DNA of 35,226 nt from an uncultured Lachnospiraceae bacterium (GTDB lineage Bacteria > Bacillota > Clostridia > Lachnospirales > Lachnospiraceae): positions 1 through 35,226 of the forward strand of contig CAMWMS010000009.1 in NCBI GenBank assembly GCA_947175435.1, given 5' to 3'. Below the pieces are notes generated by a model that made no database searches, was not told the origin of the DNA, and was given only the letters and a program-made list of their open reading frames with translations. Position numbers and translations under genes: made by a program. Position 1 is the stretch's first letter, and each line of letters opens with the position of its first letter. Positions 1-8,646 of this stretch are shown in pieces.

Positions 1-2
1 TC

Positions 3-677
3 GGAGCGGAGGCATTACTCAGGTGGGGATGCGAGCAGTACGGCAATGTATCTCCCGCGGTGTTCATTCCGATTCTGGAGGAGAGCGGACTGATCATTCC
101 GGTCGGAAAATATGTCATGTGGCAGGCGGCTCAGACATGCCGTAAATGGAGGGAGATTATCCCGCACTTCCATGTCAATGTGAATCTGTCCTATGTCCAG
201 ATGAACAAGAGTGATCTGATCGAGGATGTGGAGAAATGCATCAAGGAAGTAGGTATTCCGCCGGAAAGCCTGGTGCTGGAGCTGACAGAGAGCGGCTATA
301 TTGAGACAGACAGCAGGATCAAGAGCCTGTTTAAAGATCTGAAGGAGAAAAACATTGATCTGGCGCTGGATGATTTCGGAACAGGTTATTCCAATATGCG
401 TTATCTGAAGGAGATACAAGCGACTACAGTCAAGATTGACAGAAGTTTTGTCGTGCAGGCGCTTAAGAATGATCATGACTATAATATTATCAATCATATT
501 ATTGACATGGTGCACAGCTTGGGATTTTCCGTATGCATGGAAGGCATAGAGGAAGAAGATGAGCTGAACAAGATGATGGAGACGAAGCCGGATATGATAC
601 AGGGATATTTCTTCGGAAAGCCCTCGCCGGCCGACCAGTTTGAGGAGCAGTTCCTACATACTACAAGTTTTCTTTGA
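3..677 (+). CDS. EAL-domain cyclic-di-GMP phosphodiesterase (3' part, cut by window edge)
   Basis: The reading frame is open from base 3, so the gene starts before the window; about 224 codons remain. The visible part is most of an EAL domain, which hydrolyses cyclic di-GMP to pGpG. The conserved metal- and substrate-binding stretches are present: GAEALLRW near the left edge, NVNLSYVQM, LVLELTES, DDFGTGYSN, VKIDRSFV, MEGIEEEDEL and the closing QGYFFGKP. This suggests an active enzyme, although the EAL signature itself and any sensory or GGDEF domain lie outside the window. The gene runs into the convergent LacI-family gene and the two overlap by 17 bp at their 3' ends. No terminator is visible between them. 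Confidence 0.9.
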   Translation, partial: GAEALLRWGCEQYGNVSPAVFIPILEESGLIIPVGKYVMWQAAQTCRKWREIIPHFHVNVNLSYVQMNKSDLIEDVEKCIKEVGIPPESLVLELTESGYIETDSRIKSLFKDLKEKNIDLALDDFGTGYSNMRYLKEIQATTVKIDRSFVVQALKNDHDYNIINHIIDMVHSLGFSVCMEGIEEEDELNKMMETKPDMIQGYFFGKPSPADQFEEQFLHTTSFL

Positions 678-1689
678 TCCGGATATCGATGTCCACATAA
701 TCATTGCAGACGGCGGGAAGTTCGCCGGTGGTCAGATAGGTAAACAGAATAGCAAGGGGCTTAGAACCCTGTAAGAAGGGCTGTTGGCAGATAGTAGCTG
801 CGATCAGTCCTTTTTCTATATACTCTCTTGTAGTATCGACGATATCGTTGGTGATGACGGTAATCCCGTTCTGACGTCCTGAGTCGGTCACGGCACGACA
901 GCCGCCGTAGACGCCGCCGGCGGTAAAATAGAGCGCATTGATCTCGGGATGGCGCACGAGCAGCGAGGCAGTGAGGTCGTAGCTTTCCGATTCATTGTCA
1001 TTATTATTGACGATATCCACTATGCGGATATTGCCGTAGGCAGCCGTGGCATGACGAAAGCCTGCGATACGTTCGGTGTGGCACAGGATATTCCGGGAAC
1101 CGGATATGATACCTACACGGACATCACCCTGAATGTGATTACAGGTCATCAGGTGCATGAGACCGCCGGCAGTTTCTCCCGAACGATAGAAATGACAGCC
1201 GATATAAGCGATACGCCTGGAGTTCTCGATATCCGTATTCAGCGTAACTACGGGGATACCGAGGGCGTGAAGTTCATCGATTTTCTCCCGTACGGCGGGA
1301 TCGTTGTAGGGGGAGAGTGCGAGGCCGTTGATACCTTCGGCGACAAGTTGGTCGATGGCATGTAGTTGCTGCTTTAGATCATAGTCGGTCTGACGAATCA
1401 GCACGGAACAGTTATAGTCTATAAGTTCCTCCGCCTTGGCGTTGACACCTGCCAGAATGTCATCATAGAAGACTGTTCCCAGCCCCAGCAGGACGACTCC
1501 GAGCTTCAGATTCTTCTTGCGGGCGGCGAGAACGATCCCGGCCTTATTGGGTTTATAGTCCAGAGTCTGTGCGATTTCCAGTACTTTCTGCCGCGTCTGT
1601 GCATTGACAGAACCGCGGTTGTTCAGTACGCGGTCTACCGTGCCGCGGGATACGCCTGCAAGGGCGGCGATCTCTTTGATGGTTGCCAT
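661..1689 (-). CDS. LacI-family transcriptional regulator
   Basis: A 342-residue protein with an N-terminal LacI helix-turn-helix (MATIKEIAALAGVSRGTVDR, then VLNNRG and the hinge region LDYKPNKAG), followed by a periplasmic-binding-protein-like sugar-sensing domain from about residue 60 to the end. The start at 1689 is chosen because AAAGGA lies about 7 bases upstream; a longer frame back to 1734 has no such signal. The gene is divergent from the xylB-like operon across about 310 bp. That region holds a LacI-type palindrome with a central CG, so the protein probably represses the sugar operon and perhaps itself. The effector sugar cannot be read from the sequence. Confidence 0.9.
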   Translation of the reverse strand: MATIKEIAALAGVSRGTVDRVLNNRGSVNAQTRQKVLEIAQTLDYKPNKAGIVLAARKKNLKLGVVLLGLGTVFYDDILAGVNAKAEELIDYNCSVLIRQTDYDLKQQLHAIDQLVAEGINGLALSPYNDPAVREKIDELHALGIPVVTLNTDIENSRRIAYIGCHFYRSGETAGGLMHLMTCNHIQGDVRVGIISGSRNILCHTERIAGFRHATAAYGNIRIVDIVNNNDNESESYDLTASLLVRHPEINALYFTAGGVYGGCRAVTDSGRQNGITVITNDIVDTTREYIEKGLIAATICQQPFLQGSKPLAILFTYLTTGELPAVCNDYVDIDIRIKENL

Positions 1690-1892
1690 GGGGAGTTCCT
1701 TTCTATAGATCGTTTGTGTGATTTTTGGCTGCATTTAGAGTAGCATAATGGGGGTGGGAAGTCAAATGCGGGGATAGGCCACTCGGACGCACCGCAATTC
1801 TGCGCTGTGCATTGGCTGGGGGATAAGGAGTAACGAAATAGACAATATGGAAGGTTACGTTTTGTGTATTATTACGAAAAAATTTTATGGTC

Positions 1893-1921
1893 TTGATTTT
1901 GCGTCGGGCAAAGATTATCAT
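1893..1921 (+). promoter_or_regulatory. Candidate promoter of the sugar operon
   Basis: TTGATT (1893-1898) and TATCAT (1916-1921) are separated by 17 bases, a plausible housekeeping promoter. It lies about 80 bases before the xylB-like start codon and directly upstream of the palindrome at 1937-1950. The rest of the 1690-2000 gap shows no coding potential. Confidence 0.5.
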
Positions 1922-1936
1922 GAAATTAATAGGTAG

Positions 1937-1950
1937 CGTGCACGTGCACG
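1937..1950. promoter_or_regulatory. Candidate LacI-family operator
   Basis: CGTGCACGTGCACG is a perfect 14-bp palindrome with CG at its centre, the usual form of LacI-family operators. It sits just downstream of the candidate -10 box, near the expected transcription start, where a bound repressor would block initiation. A further half-site-like GCGTGCAA follows at about 1957-1964. Confidence 0.6.
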
Positions 1951-2000
1951 GTCGAGCGTGCAAGATAGATTTGCAGGCTGAGTAAGAATGGAGGGTTACC

Positions 2001-3476
2001 ATGTTGTATATTGGCGTAGACTTAGGAACCAGCGCCGTGAAACTTCTGCTGATGGAGGGAAACGGTAAGATCGTAAATATTGTATCAAAGGAATATCCGC
2101 TCTATTTCCCGCATCCGGGCTGGTCGGAACAGAAGCCGGAGGATTGGTATGAGCAGAGCGTGGCAGGAATCAAAGAATTGATTGCCGGTGTGGACAGAAG
2201 TCAGATTGCGGGAATCAGTTTCGGCGGACAGATGCATGGACTTGTCATTCTGGACGAGAATGATGAAGTAATTCGTCCGGCTATCCTGTGGAATGATGGG
2301 AGAACTACGGAGGAATGCGATTATCTGAATCAGGTGATCGGCAAGGACAAATTGTCGGCTTATACCGCCAATATATCTTTTACGGGATTTACCGCGCCGA
2401 AGGTACTCTGGGTGAAAAATAAGGAACCCGAGAACTTTGCCAGAATCAGGAAGATCATGCTTCCCAAGGATTACATTGCCTATAAGCTTACGGGAGTCCA
2501 CTGCACCGATGTGTCAGATGCGTCAGGCATGCTTCTTTTCGATGTGAAGAACCGCTGCTGGTCTAAGGAGATGTGCGAGATCTGCGGGGTGAAGGAAGAG
2601 CAGCTGGCGAAAGTGTATGAGAGCTATGAGACGGTGGGGACGGTACTGCCTGAAATTGCGGAAGAACTGGGTATTCCGGCCACAGTAAAAGTGGCGGCCG
2701 GAGGCGGTGACAATGCGGCGGCAGCCGTGGGAACCGGTACGGTGGGTGACGGAATGTGTAATATTTCGCTGGGCACCAGCGGTACGATCTTTATTTCTTC
2801 CGGTAAGTTCGGCGTGGATAAGTATAATGCGCTTCATGCTTTTGCACACGCGGACGGGCATTATCATCTGATGGGGTGCATGTTAAGTGCGGCCTCCTGT
2901 AATAAATGGTGGATGGACGAAATCATCGGCACCACGGATTATGCGGCGGAGCAGAAAGCGATAACCGATGATAAGCTGGGGGAGAATCATGTATATTTCC
3001 TGCCTTATCTGATGGGAGAGCGTTCTCCTCACAATGATCCTAATGCACGGGGCACTTTTATCGGCATGACGATGGATACCACCAGAGCGGACATGACGCA
3101 GGCGGTACTGGAGGGTGTGGCTTATGCCTTGCGGGACTCGTTGGAAGTGGCGAAGTCTCTGGGAATTAAGATAGAACGGACGAAGATCTGCGGCGGCGGC
3201 GCGAAGAGCCCGCTGTGGAAAAAGATGATTGCCAACATCATGAACCTGAAGGTGGATGTGATCGAGAGCGAGGAGGGACCCGCTATGGGCGGCGCGATGC
3301 TCGCGGCGGTTGCCTGCGGTGAGTATACAAGCGTGGAAGAAGCGGCGGCGAAGATCGTCAAAGTAGTGGATACGGTAGAGCCCACGCTTGAACTTGTGGA
3401 GAAATATGAGGCCCGATATCAGAAATTCAAGAAGATCTATCCGGCGTGTAAGGAACTGTTCGGCGCTATCATGTAA
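2001..3476 (+). CDS. xylB: FGGY-family carbohydrate kinase, xylulokinase-like
   Basis: A 491-residue FGGY sugar kinase, the normal length for xylulokinase, which phosphorylates D-xylulose to xylulose 5-phosphate in the cytoplasm. Seen: the N-terminal phosphate-binding strand YIGVDLGTSAVK, the XylB-like segment GGQMHGLVILD followed by RPAILWNDGRT, the ATP-site glycine stretch VAAGGGDNAAAAVGTG and the C-terminal ICGGGAKSPLWKKM. GGAGGG lies 6 bases before the ATG at 2001. It is the first gene of a three-gene operon with a DUF4867 protein and an L-fucose/L-arabinose-isomerase-like enzyme, not with xylA. The true ketose might therefore be another pentulose or deoxyketose; family assignment is firmer than substrate. 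Confidence 0.88.
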   Translation: MLYIGVDLGTSAVKLLLMEGNGKIVNIVSKEYPLYFPHPGWSEQKPEDWYEQSVAGIKELIAGVDRSQIAGISFGGQMHGLVILDENDEVIRPAILWNDGRTTEECDYLNQVIGKDKLSAYTANISFTGFTAPKVLWVKNKEPENFARIRKIMLPKDYIAYKLTGVHCTDVSDASGMLLFDVKNRCWSKEMCEICGVKEEQLAKVYESYETVGTVLPEIAEELGIPATVKVAAGGGDNAAAAVGTGTVGDGMCNISLGTSGTIFISSGKFGVDKYNALHAFAHADGHYHLMGCMLSAASCNKWWMDEIIGTTDYAAEQKAITDDKLGENHVYFLPYLMGERSPHNDPNARGTFIGMTMDTTRADMTQAVLEGVAYALRDSLEVAKSLGIKIERTKICGGGAKSPLWKKMIANIMNLKVDVIESEEGPAMGGAMLAAVACGEYTSVEEAAAKIVKVVDTVEPTLELVEKYEARYQKFKKIYPACKELFGAIM

Positions 3477-3591
3477 AAGCGCTATAAATAAATAGTAACT
3501 GTTCAGAAGGTGCAGCTTCGTAACTGTGAAGAACAGAGTTATGAACAGCTATAATAAATATTGCAAACGTACAGAAAGGAGCGTATTACCA

Positions 3592-4215
3592 ATGGAGATC
3601 AAAAAAATTACAGACTCCGCATTTCGTAAATACGGCAGAGTCGTGCAGGGAATCGACTTCAGTGATCTGATGGAGGCTATTAAGAAAGAAACGCCGCTGC
3701 CGGAAGGCGTTGCCTATGAACCTTCGGTTAAGGTGTTAGAGGCGACGACCGCGGCGAAAGAATTACAGAAGAGAACATACGGAGAGCTGCCCATTGAGGT
3801 GGGATATTGCAACGGTCATAATTATAAGCTGAATGCGGTAGAGTACCACAGAAGCTCCGAGATCAATGTGGCGGCCACGGATGCGATTTTAATCGTCGGT
3901 ATGCAGCAGGATATTACGGATGATTTTACATACGACACGTCCTTAATGGAAGCATTCCTGGTGCCTGCGGGCACAGCAGTAGAAATTTATGCCACAACGC
4001 TTCACTATGCACCCTGCAGTGCAGACGAAGGCGGATTTCAAGTAGGGATAGTACTGCCTGCGGGCACGAATTACCCCTTGGACGAGGCACACGCGGATTG
4101 GGAGGATGCCCTGATCACGGCGAAGAACAAGTGGTTGATCGGTCATGCGGAAGGCGGACTGGATGCAGGTGCACATATCGGACTGATCGGAAAGAATCTT
4201 GATATCAGAGAGTGA
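3592..4215 (+). CDS. DUF4867 family protein, probably cupin-like
   Basis: A 207-residue cytoplasmic protein that I assign to DUF4867 from its overall pattern and its position beside FGGY kinase and sugar isomerase genes. No signal peptide or membrane segment is present. The centre and C-terminus (VEIYATTLHYAPC followed by GFQVGIVLPAGTNYPL) look like the strands of a cupin-type barrel, but no full metal-binding histidine set is evident. The start at 3592 follows AAAGGAG by about 10 bases; the longer frame from 3526 has no clear signal. Placed between kinase and isomerase, it may act on the same sugar, for example as an epimerase, mutarotase or auxiliary isomerase; this role is inference. Confidence 0.75.
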   Translation: MEIKKITDSAFRKYGRVVQGIDFSDLMEAIKKETPLPEGVAYEPSVKVLEATTAAKELQKRTYGELPIEVGYCNGHNYKLNAVEYHRSSEINVAATDAILIVGMQQDITDDFTYDTSLMEAFLVPAGTAVEIYATTLHYAPCSADEGGFQVGIVLPAGTNYPLDEAHADWEDALITAKNKWLIGHAEGGLDAGAHIGLIGKNLDIRE

Positions 4216-4308
4216 TGCGAGAAGTGCACAAATAGCTGAGATAACAAACTCGAAACAGCAGAAATATTGTAATGAAACCGGGCAACCCGGATAAAGGAGG
4301 AAAATAAA

Positions 4309-5793
4309 ATGAACAATTTACCCAAAGTAAAAATTGGTATCGTAGCCGTAAGCCGTGACTGCTTCCCGGCTTCGCTGGCAGTTAACAGAAGAAAAGCTCT
4401 TGTGGAGGCATACAAGGCAAAATATGATGCGGCGGACATCTATGAGTGTCCTGTCTGCATTATCGAGAGCGAGATCGACATGGTGAACGCCCTTAAGGAC
4501 ATCAAAGATAACGGGTGTAATGCTTTGTGCGTATATCTGGGCAATTTCGGACCGGAGATTTCGGAGACATTGCTGGCGAAGCACTTTGAAGGACCTAAGA
4601 TGTTTGTGGCAGCTGCGGAGGAATCACAGGAAGATTTGATTCAGGGACGCGGCGACGCATACTGCGGTATGCTGAATGCAAGTTATAACTTAAAGCTGCG
4701 CAATGTGAGAGCATACATTCCGGAATATCCGGTAGGCGATGCGGAGGACTGTGCGGATATGATCCATGAGTTTGTTCCGATCGCGCGTGCTGTTGCGGCA
4801 CTTGCAAGCTTGAAGATCATTTCCTTTGGCCCCAGACCGCTTAATTTCCTGGCTTGTAATGCGCCGATCAAGCAGCTTTATAATCTGGGTGTTGAGATTG
4901 AGGAGAACTCTGAGCTGGATCTGTTTGAAGCTTTTAATAAACATGAAAATGATCCGCGAATCCCTGATGTGGTAAAAGATATGGAAGCGGAGCTCGGTGA
5001 TGGCAATAATAAGCCCACCATCTTGCCGAAGCTGGCGCAGTACGAGCTGACGCTTTTAGACTGGATCGAGGAACATAAGGGATATCGTGAATATGTAGCG
5101 ATTGCCGGAAAATGCTGGCCTGCATTCCAGACACAGTTCGGATTCGTGCCCTGCTATGTGAACAGCCGCTTGACGGGAAGAGGCATTCCGGTATCCTGTG
5201 AGGTAGATATCTACGGCTGCTTAAGTGAGTTTATCGGCGAGGCGGTCAGCGATGATATCGTAACGCTTCTGGATATCAATAACTCCGTACCGAAGGATAT
5301 GTATAAAGAATCCATCGAAGGTAAGTTTGATTATAAATTCACCGATACTTTCATGGGATTCCACTGTGGTAATACCTGCTCCAAGAAGTTGTCCAAGTGC
5401 AGCATGGAATATCAGATGATTATGGCGAGAACACTTCCGGAAGAAGTGACACAGGGCACGCTGGAGGGCGATATCGTTCCCGGCAATATCACATTCTATC
5501 GTCTGCAGAGTACGGCTGACAATATCCTGCGGGCTTATGTGGCAGAGGGTGAGGTTCTGCCGGTAGCTACCAGGTCATTCGGCGGTATCGGTGTATTCGC
5601 GATTCCGGAGATGGGAAGATTCTACCGTCACGTGCTGATCGAGAAAAATTATCCTCATCACGGTGCGGTTGCGTTCGGTCACTATGGCAAGGCATTGTTT
5701 GAGGTATTTAAGTATATCGGCGTGGATGTGAGTGAGATCGGTTATAATCAGCCGAAGAACATACCCTATCCGACGGAGAACCCGTTCGCATAA
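4309..5793 (+). CDS. L-fucose/L-arabinose isomerase family protein
   Basis: A 494-residue protein resembling the L-fucose/L-arabinose isomerase superfamily, which interconverts aldoses and ketoses using a Mn-type divalent metal. The N-terminal alpha/beta domain begins KVKIGIVAVSRDCFP; the central part holds IPVSCEVDIYGCLSEF, where the acidic metal ligands would lie; the C-terminal part has HCGNTCSKKL and NYPHHGAVAFGHYG with candidate catalytic histidines. AAAGGAGG precedes the ATG by about 8 bases. It would supply the ketose for the upstream kinase. Two hairpin terminators follow, so it is the last gene of the operon. The exact substrate is unknown. Confidence 0.8.
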   Translation: MNNLPKVKIGIVAVSRDCFPASLAVNRRKALVEAYKAKYDAADIYECPVCIIESEIDMVNALKDIKDNGCNALCVYLGNFGPEISETLLAKHFEGPKMFVAAAEESQEDLIQGRGDAYCGMLNASYNLKLRNVRAYIPEYPVGDAEDCADMIHEFVPIARAVAALASLKIISFGPRPLNFLACNAPIKQLYNLGVEIEENSELDLFEAFNKHENDPRIPDVVKDMEAELGDGNNKPTILPKLAQYELTLLDWIEEHKGYREYVAIAGKCWPAFQTQFGFVPCYVNSRLTGRGIPVSCEVDIYGCLSEFIGEAVSDDIVTLLDINNSVPKDMYKESIEGKFDYKFTDTFMGFHCGNTCSKKLSKCSMEYQMIMARTLPEEVTQGTLEGDIVPGNITFYRLQSTADNILRAYVAEGEVLPVATRSFGGIGVFAIPEMGRFYRHVLIEKNYPHHGAVAFGHYGKALFEVFKYIGVDVSEIGYNQPKNIPYPTENPFA

Positions 5794-5815
5794 TTAACAG
5801 GTAAGCATAAAATAA

Positions 5816-5860
5816 AACTGCCGCTTCACGAAAATGTATTCGTTGAAGCGGCAGTTGTTA
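5816..5860 (+). terminator. Intrinsic terminator after the sugar operon
   Basis: A perfect 13-bp stem, AACTGCCGCTTCA (5816-5828) with TGAAGCGGCAGTT (5844-5856), is followed by a short T-rich stretch. It lies 23 bases after the isomerase stop codon. Confidence 0.75.
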
Positions 5861-5914
5861 TTCTATTAGGAAATTACTCGTTCATGCACGAGTTTGCAAA
5901 GCGGATCTCGCAAT

Positions 5915-5944
5915 GTTAATTTGCGAAGCAAATTAACTTTTTTT
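5915..5944 (+). terminator. Second intrinsic terminator, perfect hairpin with T tract
   Basis: GTTAATTTGC (5915-5924), loop GAA, then GCAAATTAAC (5928-5937) and seven T residues. It ends at the stop codon of the convergent gene at 5943 and terminates rightward transcription. On the opposite strand the T tract is missing, so the leftward gene is not obviously served by it. Confidence 0.8.
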
Positions 5945-7166
5945 ACATGGTCGTATCTAACACAGAACCGGTGCTTGCGGCATTATAGCTGCCCTGACTC
6001 GTGTAGGTCTGATTATTCAGGGATTCACCCTGCGTAGCATAGCGGTAGATCTGGTTGACACGATCTGTCATCTTCTCTGCAAAAGAATACGCGCCGGAGA
6101 ACAGATTCTTCACACTGCTCATATCGGATTCCATAAATTTCTCTTCATCAATGGATAAAGACTTGTCGGAACCAACCGTGATCCCCATCTTGGCAAAAGC
6201 GCTCTTGTTGTCGGCCACCAGCTCCTTCAAATAATCAGTCTGCTTGATGACATTGGAGTTCTCACTCTCAGAAGACTTCTTAATCAGTTCATTGTAGTCT
6301 TTTACGAGACCGGACAGAGCGTCAAATATATTGCTTTTGTTATCATTACTGATCGTCATGTTGCCCAAGTTCTCTACAGACTTATAAAGCGCGCTTGCCA
6401 GTTTAGCCGAAGCAGCGTCCTTGGCAGTCTTGGAAGTTCCTTTGTTGGAAGAAGTGCTGTCCGTTTTGTCACTTGAAGAAACACTTCCCATTGTGCCGGC
6501 ATATTTTGCTTTGGAAGAAGTAACTGCTTCGCCTTCCCCAGCCTCACGGTAGATTTTGCTCGCTCTGTCAGCTGCCTTATCTGCGAAAGAACCAATGCCT
6601 TTAAACAGAGTAGTCAGCGTAGGCACGGTGGTTGCACCCGTCTTTTCGTTTACTTTCTTGAAAGTGTCTTCATCAATTGATAATGTACGGTCTGAATTCA
6701 TCGTGATTCCGACTTTGGCAAATAATTTGTAATTCTGATAAGTATAGTCGTTCAGTGCGTCAGCCTGCGCCTGTACCTTGGCGTTTTTACTATTGGAAGC
6801 GCTCTTCATCATGGCATTGTAATCCTTGACGAATGCGGATACACTGTCATACAGCTTATCGATGTTATCTGCGCTGTAGTCGAGACCGCTCATACTTGAT
6901 GCGGTTTCATAGAATTTCCTTGCTGCGCTGGCAGAGGCAGCATCCGTCTCCTTTGTCTTGGAGCTCTTTTTAGAAGAGGTTTCATCCTCCTCGTCTACCT
7001 TGGCATAATAAGACTTCAACATTTTGCCATAGCTGCCGTTCTTGATGGAAGCGTAGTCTGATAATAAGGAAGACATGTCTGATGAACCTGAACCTGATCC
7101 CCCGCCCAGCAGACTGGAATAAGTGTCTGTGAGACCGGAACCTAAACCGTTTAATCCAATACCCAT
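5943..7166 (-). CDS. Hypothetical protein with two tandem FliD-C-like repeats
   Basis: A 407-residue protein without signal peptide or membrane segments. It has a Gly/Ser-rich N-terminus (GIGLNGLGSGL), a charged linker, and two homologous repeats of about 125 residues (about 80-206 and 250-376). Each repeat contains VKDYN, then FAKVGIT or FAKMGIT, then LSIDEDTF or LSIDEEKF, then SFADKAADR or SFAEKMTDR. The order (helix, GI strand, L-[ST]-ID-E, F) resembles the C-terminal part of the flagellar cap protein FliD. GGAGGG lies 7 bases before the ATG at 7166, so this start is preferred over 7181. A flagellar or secreted filament-associated role is inference; I do not recognise a named family. Confidence 0.7.
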   Translation of the reverse strand: MGIGLNGLGSGLTDTYSSLLGGGSGSGSSDMSSLLSDYASIKNGSYGKMLKSYYAKVDEEDETSSKKSSKTKETDAASASAARKFYETASSMSGLDYSADNIDKLYDSVSAFVKDYNAMMKSASNSKNAKVQAQADALNDYTYQNYKLFAKVGITMNSDRTLSIDEDTFKKVNEKTGATTVPTLTTLFKGIGSFADKAADRASKIYREAGEGEAVTSSKAKYAGTMGSVSSSDKTDSTSSNKGTSKTAKDAASAKLASALYKSVENLGNMTISNDNKSNIFDALSGLVKDYNELIKKSSESENSNVIKQTDYLKELVADNKSAFAKMGITVGSDKSLSIDEEKFMESDMSSVKNLFSGAYSFAEKMTDRVNQIYRYATQGESLNNQTYTSQGSYNAASTGSVLDTTM

Positions 7167-7344
7167 ATGATATCCCTCCATGTTGTGAAATAAAATAGTG
7201 ACATCCGTGTCCTATTATTACGTTAATGTGATCTGTTATGCCGCTAATGACGGCATTAAGACATAGATAGTCTTACATATATTATCTCGGCATTTCTTTG
7301 AATTTGTAAAGAGGAAAATCGAAAAAATTTAAGATTTTTATGAC

Positions 7345-7388
7345 AAAAATATGCCGCCTCACAACATTCTGTGGGACGGCGTATTTTT
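7345..7388. terminator. Bidirectional terminator-like hairpin
   Basis: The arm from AAAAATATGCCG (7345 on) pairs with the arm ending CGGCGTATTTTT (to 7387) with few mismatches around the loop ACATTC. T runs lie on both strands. It ends the leftward PfoR-like gene that stops at 7417. Confidence 0.7.
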
Positions 7389-7416
7389 GCGGGCAGAAAA
7401 GAAGATGTCTGTTTGC

Positions 7417-8469
7417 CTAATTTTCCAGTTTTAAGTCGTTTTCTTTGATCCAGCCGATCTTACGCAGAAAGTTGCCTACAAACAGAGAGATAAGCGCAGG
7501 CAGAATGAAACTGATCATGATCAGACTGATCCAGTCCATGGCAGTAATGGATATTTTATTGCCCAGCGCCATGTCGTTTAACCATCCCGTGTAGACACCG
7601 ATCTGGCCTACCAGACCGCAGGTGCCCATACCGGAAGCGACGGGAGTGCCGTTCATCTGCAATTTGAATATACAGGTTGCGAGAGGGCCGGTGGCAGCGG
7701 AAGCAATGATCGGCGGTATCCAGATTCTGGGGTTCTTAATGATATTGCCCATCTGGAGCATGGAAGTGCCCAGTCCTTGAGAAACCAGACCGCTCCATTT
7801 GTTTTCTTTAAAACTCATCACTGCGAAGCCTACCATATTAGCGCAACAGCCGGCCACGGCAGCACCGCCGGCAAGACCGGTGAGTGACAACGCGGCGCAG
7901 ATCGCGGCGGATGAGATCGGCAGAGTCAGCGCGATGCCGACTACTACGGATACGATGATGCCCATAAGGAAGGGCTGTAAGTCCGTCGCCCACATGATCA
8001 GACGTCCGAGAGAGCTTGCCACTGTGCCGATGCCCGGTGCCAGCAGAGTGGAAAATGCCACACCGACATAAATTGTTACAAAAGGAGTGACGAGAATATC
8101 GACCTTGGTCTCCTTGGAGACCAGTTTGCCGCATTCCGCAGCCAGAATCGCTATGATCAGGACTGCGAGAGGGCCGCCCGCACCGCCCAGCTCGTTGGCG
8201 GCTCCGCCCACTGCAGCAAGGGAAAAGAGTACGAGCGGCGGAGCCTGCAGGGCAAAGCCGATGGAGATCGCCATAGCCGGGCCGGCCATATTGGTAGCGT
8301 AGGTGCCTATAGTTACCAGATACTCCATGCCGATCTGCTGACCCAGCGTCTTAATGATCGTACCGATCAGCAGGGAGCAGAACAGACCCTGCGCCATGGC
8401 GCCCAGACAGTCTACCCCATATCGTTTCATAGAGAAAATAATGTTCTTGCGTTTGAGAAATTCTTTCAT
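7417..8469 (-). CDS. PTS IIC-like / PfoR-type integral membrane protein
   Basis: A 350-residue polytopic membrane protein with about eight to ten hydrophobic segments and Gly/Ala-rich loops such as AAVGGAANELGGAGGPLA and SLTGLAGGAAVAGCCANM. This pattern matches the PTS_EIIC_2 / PfoR family, annotated as a PTS sugar IIC subunit or as the perfringolysin regulator PfoR. No IIA or IIB gene lies nearby, so it may not act as a classical phosphotransferase transporter. The start at 8469 follows AAAGGA by about 10 bases; the ATG at 8496 lacks a Shine-Dalgarno sequence. It is monocistronic and ends at the hairpin at 7345-7388. Confidence 0.8.
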   Translation of the reverse strand: MKEFLKRKNIIFSMKRYGVDCLGAMAQGLFCSLLIGTIIKTLGQQIGMEYLVTIGTYATNMAGPAMAISIGFALQAPPLVLFSLAAVGGAANELGGAGGPLAVLIIAILAAECGKLVSKETKVDILVTPFVTIYVGVAFSTLLAPGIGTVASSLGRLIMWATDLQPFLMGIIVSVVVGIALTLPISSAAICAALSLTGLAGGAAVAGCCANMVGFAVMSFKENKWSGLVSQGLGTSMLQMGNIIKNPRIWIPPIIASAATGPLATCIFKLQMNGTPVASGMGTCGLVGQIGVYTGWLNDMALGNKISITAMDWISLIMISFILPALISLFVGNFLRKIGWIKENDLKLEN

Positions 8470-8646
8470 GATGGTTGATTCCTTTCCTGGAAACATGAAT
8501 GATTGACGAGACAGGTGTAAAGACTTCTGTCTTGTCAGTTACGTTACATCATATTGTAATGGAATGTGGGGGAATGTCAAGGGGATTTACACGGCGCACA
8601 AAATCAGATATACTGGTTGTAGGCACAGGAAGACGGGAGGTATGGG

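Noticed and set aside
949-1365. Open frame of 138 codons on the + strand
   Set aside because: It lies opposite the well-supported LacI-family gene and has no recognisable protein features.
5881-5944. Possible REP-like or mobile palindromic repeat around TTTGCAAAGC and GTTAATTTGC hairpins
   Set aside because: Only one copy is seen in the window and the hairpin plus T tract is fully explained as a terminator.
7279-7291. Sigma-28-like GCCGAGATAAT before the FliD-C-like gene
   Set aside because: It has an extra base against GCCGATAA and no TAAA at the proper distance, so it is mentioned only within a finding.
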